From contig NZ_JBDOQP010000003.1 in assembly GCF_039839275.1 (NCBI RefSeq), forward strand, positions 496,001-560,000: DNA of 64,000 nt. Direction: 5' to 3'. Each line of letters begins with the position of its first letter. Position 1 is the stretch's first letter. The stretch is from Aerobium sp039839275. Lineage in GTDB: Bacteria > Pseudomonadota > Alphaproteobacteria > Rhizobiales > Rhizobiaceae. The notes beneath the pieces are model-generated. The model did no database searches and was not told where the DNA came from. It saw only the letters and a program-made list of their open reading frames with translations. Made by a program: the position numbers and the translations under genes. Positions 61,633 through 64,000 of the stretch are shown piece by piece.

Positions 61633-62289
61633 ATGACTCATTCCGCATATGTATTCGATGCCTACGGCACGTTGTTCGACGTCCATGCCGCTGTGCGCCG
61701 TCATGCCCGCGAAATCGGGCCCGAGGGGCAACTCCTTTCGGATATCTGGCGCGCCAAACAGCTCGAATATTCCTGGGTACGGACCCTGATGGGCAGCTAT
61801 CGAGACTTCTGGCAGCTGACCGAGGACGCTCTCGATTTTGCGCTCGCGCGGGTGCCCTCTGCCGACCCAGCCATGCGCGGCAAGCTGTTGGAAGCGTATT
61901 GGCAGCTCGACTGTTATCCGGAGGTGCCCGGCGTCCTCAAGGCGCTGAAGGCCAATGGCGCTCGCATCGCCATCCTCTCCAACGGTTCGCCCGCGATGCT
62001 CGAATCCGCCGTACGCTCCGCAGCGCTCGATGCCGTCATCGACGAGATTTTTTCGGTCGACACCGTTGGCCGCTTCAAGACCGATCCGCAGGTTTACGAC
62101 ATGGTCGTCACGGCCTGGCGGCTCTATCCCGACTCGGTTTCCTTCCAGTCTTCGAACAGGTGGGACATTGCCGGCGCGCACAAATTCGGGTTCAGAACGG
62201 TGTGGATCAACCGGGCTGGCCAGCCGGACGAATATCTCGACCTTGCGCCCGCGCTGATCCTGCCTTCCCTGGAGGGTCTGATGGCCTGA
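61633..62289 (+). CDS. Haloacid dehalogenase, type II
   Basis: A 218-residue HAD-family enzyme. The nucleophile Asp is in YVFDAYGTLFD (residue 9). Motif II is LSNGSP, motif III is in RFKTDPQVY, and the late SSNRWDIAGA matches L-2-haloacid dehalogenases. It hydrolyses 2-haloalkanoic acids to hydroxy acids with inversion. Some members act on other small acids, so the physiological substrate is not certain. Single gene. Confidence 0.9.
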   Translation: MTHSAYVFDAYGTLFDVHAAVRRHAREIGPEGQLLSDIWRAKQLEYSWVRTLMGSYRDFWQLTEDALDFALARVPSADPAMRGKLLEAYWQLDCYPEVPGVLKALKANGARIAILSNGSPAMLESAVRSAALDAVIDEIFSVDTVGRFKTDPQVYDMVVTAWRLYPDSVSFQSSNRWDIAGAHKFGFRTVWINRAGQPDEYLDLAPALILPSLEGLMA

Positions 62290-62505
62290 TGCCCAGCAGC
62301 TTCAGGTGGCCGAGTTGATTCAACGACAGTGTTGCAGGATCGCAACGCATCTTGTCGCCAATTGCGTTAGTAAATTGTTATCCATGTTTCTGACAAATTC
62401 TGGATAGCTTCTCCGCTTCGCCGGAAGGGGGTTCTGGTTCATCACGAACCATGCGCCATCTCCAACGGGCCCGCGCCAGATTCTCGAACCCTCTACGGAG
62501 ACGTC

Positions 62506-63246
62506 GTGTCAGCAGATACCAGACCAAGTTCTATTTCTCGGCGCACCTTGATGGCCGCCGCGTCCGCGTCGGCCGCCAGCGCACTGATTGCCGGTTGTGC
62601 GACACCTCCGCCGCCACCCGTTGCCTCGGCAGCGCCTCCACCGACCGCACTCGGCCCGACCGCTTCGATGTACGCTGCCGTTGTGGACGATGGCCACGTG
62701 ATACCGGCCGTCCCGATCCAGCGTATCGACAGCCGCTACCATCGCCAGGTGGTCGCGGATCCTACCGGCGAAGCGCCCGGCACGGTCGTTGTCGATACCG
62801 GCAACCATTTCCTCTACGTGGTGCAGCGTTTCGGTCGCGCCATGCGCTACGGCGTCGGTCTGGGCCGCCAGGGCTTCGAGTGGTCAGGCGATGGAGTCAT
62901 CGAATGGAAGCAGCCATGGCCGCGCTGGCATCCGCCGGAAGAAATGATTGCCCGTCAGCCTGAACTCGAAAAGTACAGCACGGAATACGATCCCGTGACC
63001 AAGGAATGGACCGGCGGCATGGAGCCGGGGGTCAACAATCCTCTGGGCGCGCGCGCACTGTACATTTACCAGAACGGCAAGGACACGCTGTATCGCCTGC
63101 ACGGATCTCCCGAATGGTGGTCAATCGGCAAGTCGGTCTCTTCCGGCTGCGTCCGCCTGATCAATCAGGACGTGATCGACCTCTACGACCGTGTCGCGGA
63201 GAAGTCGCCCATCGTCGTCACCTCCGGCCTGCGCGTCACGAGCTGA
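62506..63246 (+). CDS. L,D-transpeptidase (YkuD) lipoprotein
   Basis: A 246-residue envelope protein starting at GTG 62506, with GGAG at correct spacing. The N-terminus has an SRRTLM twin-arginine-like start and a hydrophobic stretch ending in a lipobox (LIAGCA, Cys ~31). A Pro/Ala-rich linker precedes the YkuD domain, whose catalytic part reads LHGSPEWWSIGKSVSSGCVR (nucleophile Cys). It makes 3-3 peptidoglycan crosslinks or attaches proteins to the wall. It is preceded by a 216-base non-coding, partly AT-rich spacer. Confidence 0.92.
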   Translation: MSADTRPSSISRRTLMAAASASAASALIAGCATPPPPPVASAAPPPTALGPTASMYAAVVDDGHVIPAVPIQRIDSRYHRQVVADPTGEAPGTVVVDTGNHFLYVVQRFGRAMRYGVGLGRQGFEWSGDGVIEWKQPWPRWHPPEEMIARQPELEKYSTEYDPVTKEWTGGMEPGVNNPLGARALYIYQNGKDTLYRLHGSPEWWSIGKSVSSGCVRLINQDVIDLYDRVAEKSPIVVTSGLRVTS

Positions 63247-63266
63247 TAGCCCGGCATCTGCTGCGC

Positions 63267-63292
63267 AAGGCGTCCGGGTTGCCGGACGCCTT
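63267..63292. terminator. Bidirectional hairpin between convergent genes
   Basis: AAGGCGTCCGG (63267-63277) and CCGGACGCCTT (63282-63292) form a perfect 11-bp stem with a 4-base loop. It lies between the L,D-transpeptidase (plus) and the DUF853 gene (minus). T-runs are short on both sides. Confidence 0.7.
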
Positions 63293-63297
63293 CCAGC

Positions 63298-64000
63298 TCA
63301 TCGGCGCTTGCGCAGACTTCCAAGTATTCCTCGAACGATCTCTCGGCCGAGCGTCGTGCTGACCGTTCGCACGATCGACTTGATCGCCGTTTCCGTTACC
63401 GTCTGCCGCTGGTATCCGCTGCGGCTACGTTTCTGAGCGGGCGCCCGCGTCTCCGTGCGTCCTCGCGAACCGCCGAAGTCCGGCAGCGTCCAGCCGGTTC
63501 CCGAGCCGCTGTCCTGACGCTCATCTTCACGATCTTGCCTTTCATCCTTTTCCTTGGCCGCCAGCGCCTCCTCCGCACGCGCCTTCAGACGCTCATAGGC
63601 GGACTCGCGGTCGATCGTCTCGTCGTACTGGCCGGCAAGCGGGCTAAGCTGCATCACTTTGGCGCGCTCGTCGGGAGTGATCGTGCCCATGCGCGCCGAG
63701 GGAGGCCGGATCAGCGTCCGCTGCACGATCGATGGAATGCCCTTATCGGCCAACGTAGAAACCAGCGCCTCGCCCGTCCCCAGCTTGGTGATCGTTTCAA
63801 AAGTGTCGAGGTCTGGGTTCGGCCGGAACGTGTCGGCTGCCGTCTTGACGGCCTTCTGCTCCCGGGGAGTGTACGCTCTCAACGCGTGCTGTATCCGGTT
63901 GCCCATCTGCGCGAGAACCGTCTCCGGCACGTCGAGCGGGTTCTGGGTAACGAAATAGACCCCGACGCCCTTCGAGCGGATGAGGCGGACGACCTGCTCC
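63298..64000 (-). CDS. HerA-like DUF853 ATPase, C-terminal part (cut by window edge)
   Basis: The frame remains open to base 64000, so the start and the Walker A motif are outside the window. The visible ~233 residues begin with a sensor-like strand (VYFVTQNPLDVPETVLAQ) typical of the DUF853/HerA helicase group. They continue through GNRIQHALRAYTPREQKA and end in a charged linker and a basic tail (LGSLRKRR). HerA-type ATPases translocate DNA; the DUF853 members lack a known partner nuclease. The call is secure for the family, not for the role. Confidence 0.85.
   Translation of the reverse strand, partial: EQVVRLIRSKGVGVYFVTQNPLDVPETVLAQMGNRIQHALRAYTPREQKAVKTAADTFRPNPDLDTFETITKLGTGEALVSTLADKGIPSIVQRTLIRPPSARMGTITPDERAKVMQLSPLAGQYDETIDRESAYERLKARAEEALAAKEKDERQDREDERQDSGSGTGWTLPDFGGSRGRTETRAPAQKRSRSGYQRQTVTETAIKSIVRTVSTTLGREIVRGILGSLRKRR

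Noticed and set aside
1..64000. CRISPR arrays, tRNA/rRNA genes, insertion sequences and riboswitches
   Set aside because: No regularly spaced repeats, transposase frames, terminal inverted repeats or cloverleaf-like sequences were noticed on reading. A dedicated tRNA or covariance-model search was not possible.

Overview
The window is a GC-rich alphaproteobacterial chromosome segment. The families and their neighbours point to Hyphomicrobiales (Rhizobiales), most likely a Phyllobacteriaceae/Mesorhizobium-like organism: FeuP/FeuQ, the ccmIEFH-degP-glnE-pleC block, a Ros/MucR zinc-finger regulator and the DUF1491, DUF5330 and DUF6456 families. No rRNA, tRNA, insertion sequence, integrase or CRISPR array was seen.

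Layout. 0-11 kb is ordinary chromosome: a Sel1 protein, a DUF2147 protein, AMP nucleosidase, an endonuclease/phosphatase-fold membrane protein, ETF-ubiquinone oxidoreductase, an unusual uracil-DNA glycosylase, an EamA exporter and an orphan CoxL-like molybdopterin subunit. 11-16 kb holds aminopeptidase N and a PleC-like histidine kinase. 16-27 kb is a minus-strand block: ccmI-ccmE-ccmF-ccmH (cytochrome c maturation), a DegP protease, a two-component pair and glnE. 27-30 kb carries feuQ, feuP and a FeuN-like small secreted protein.

30-44.5 kb is a complete gene transfer agent (GTA) structural cluster of the Rhodobacter RcGTA type, all on the minus strand. It runs from terminase subunits through portal, protease, capsid, connector, tail tube, chaperone and tape-measure genes to the baseplate genes, and ends with a holin-like gene. 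Junctions are mostly ATGA overlaps. A divergent penicillin-binding protein shares its promoter region, which contains a perfect 12-bp palindrome. A strong hairpin separates the capsid gene from the connector gene.

46.9-56 kb contains split DUF1214/DUF1254 proteins, a DUF2336 protein and a DivJ-like kinase with a peptidoglycan-binding protein and DUF1491. It also holds DUF5330, SufE, a stand-alone DnaA-domain-IV-like protein overlapping a DUF6456 protein (resembling the GafY/GafZ activators of GTA genes in Caulobacter), and MucR. 56-64 kb holds oligopeptidase B, two c-type cytochromes, superoxide dismutase, a branched-chain aminotransferase, a haloacid dehalogenase, an L,D-transpeptidase and the C-terminal end of a HerA-like DUF853 ATPase cut by the window edge.

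Main inference: the window appears to hold both the GTA structural genes and their dedicated activators about 9 kb apart, plus two kinases (PleC-like, DivJ-like) of the DivK/CtrA pathway that is known to control GTA production in other Alphaproteobacteria. The internal hairpin and promoter palindrome are candidate cis sites for that control.
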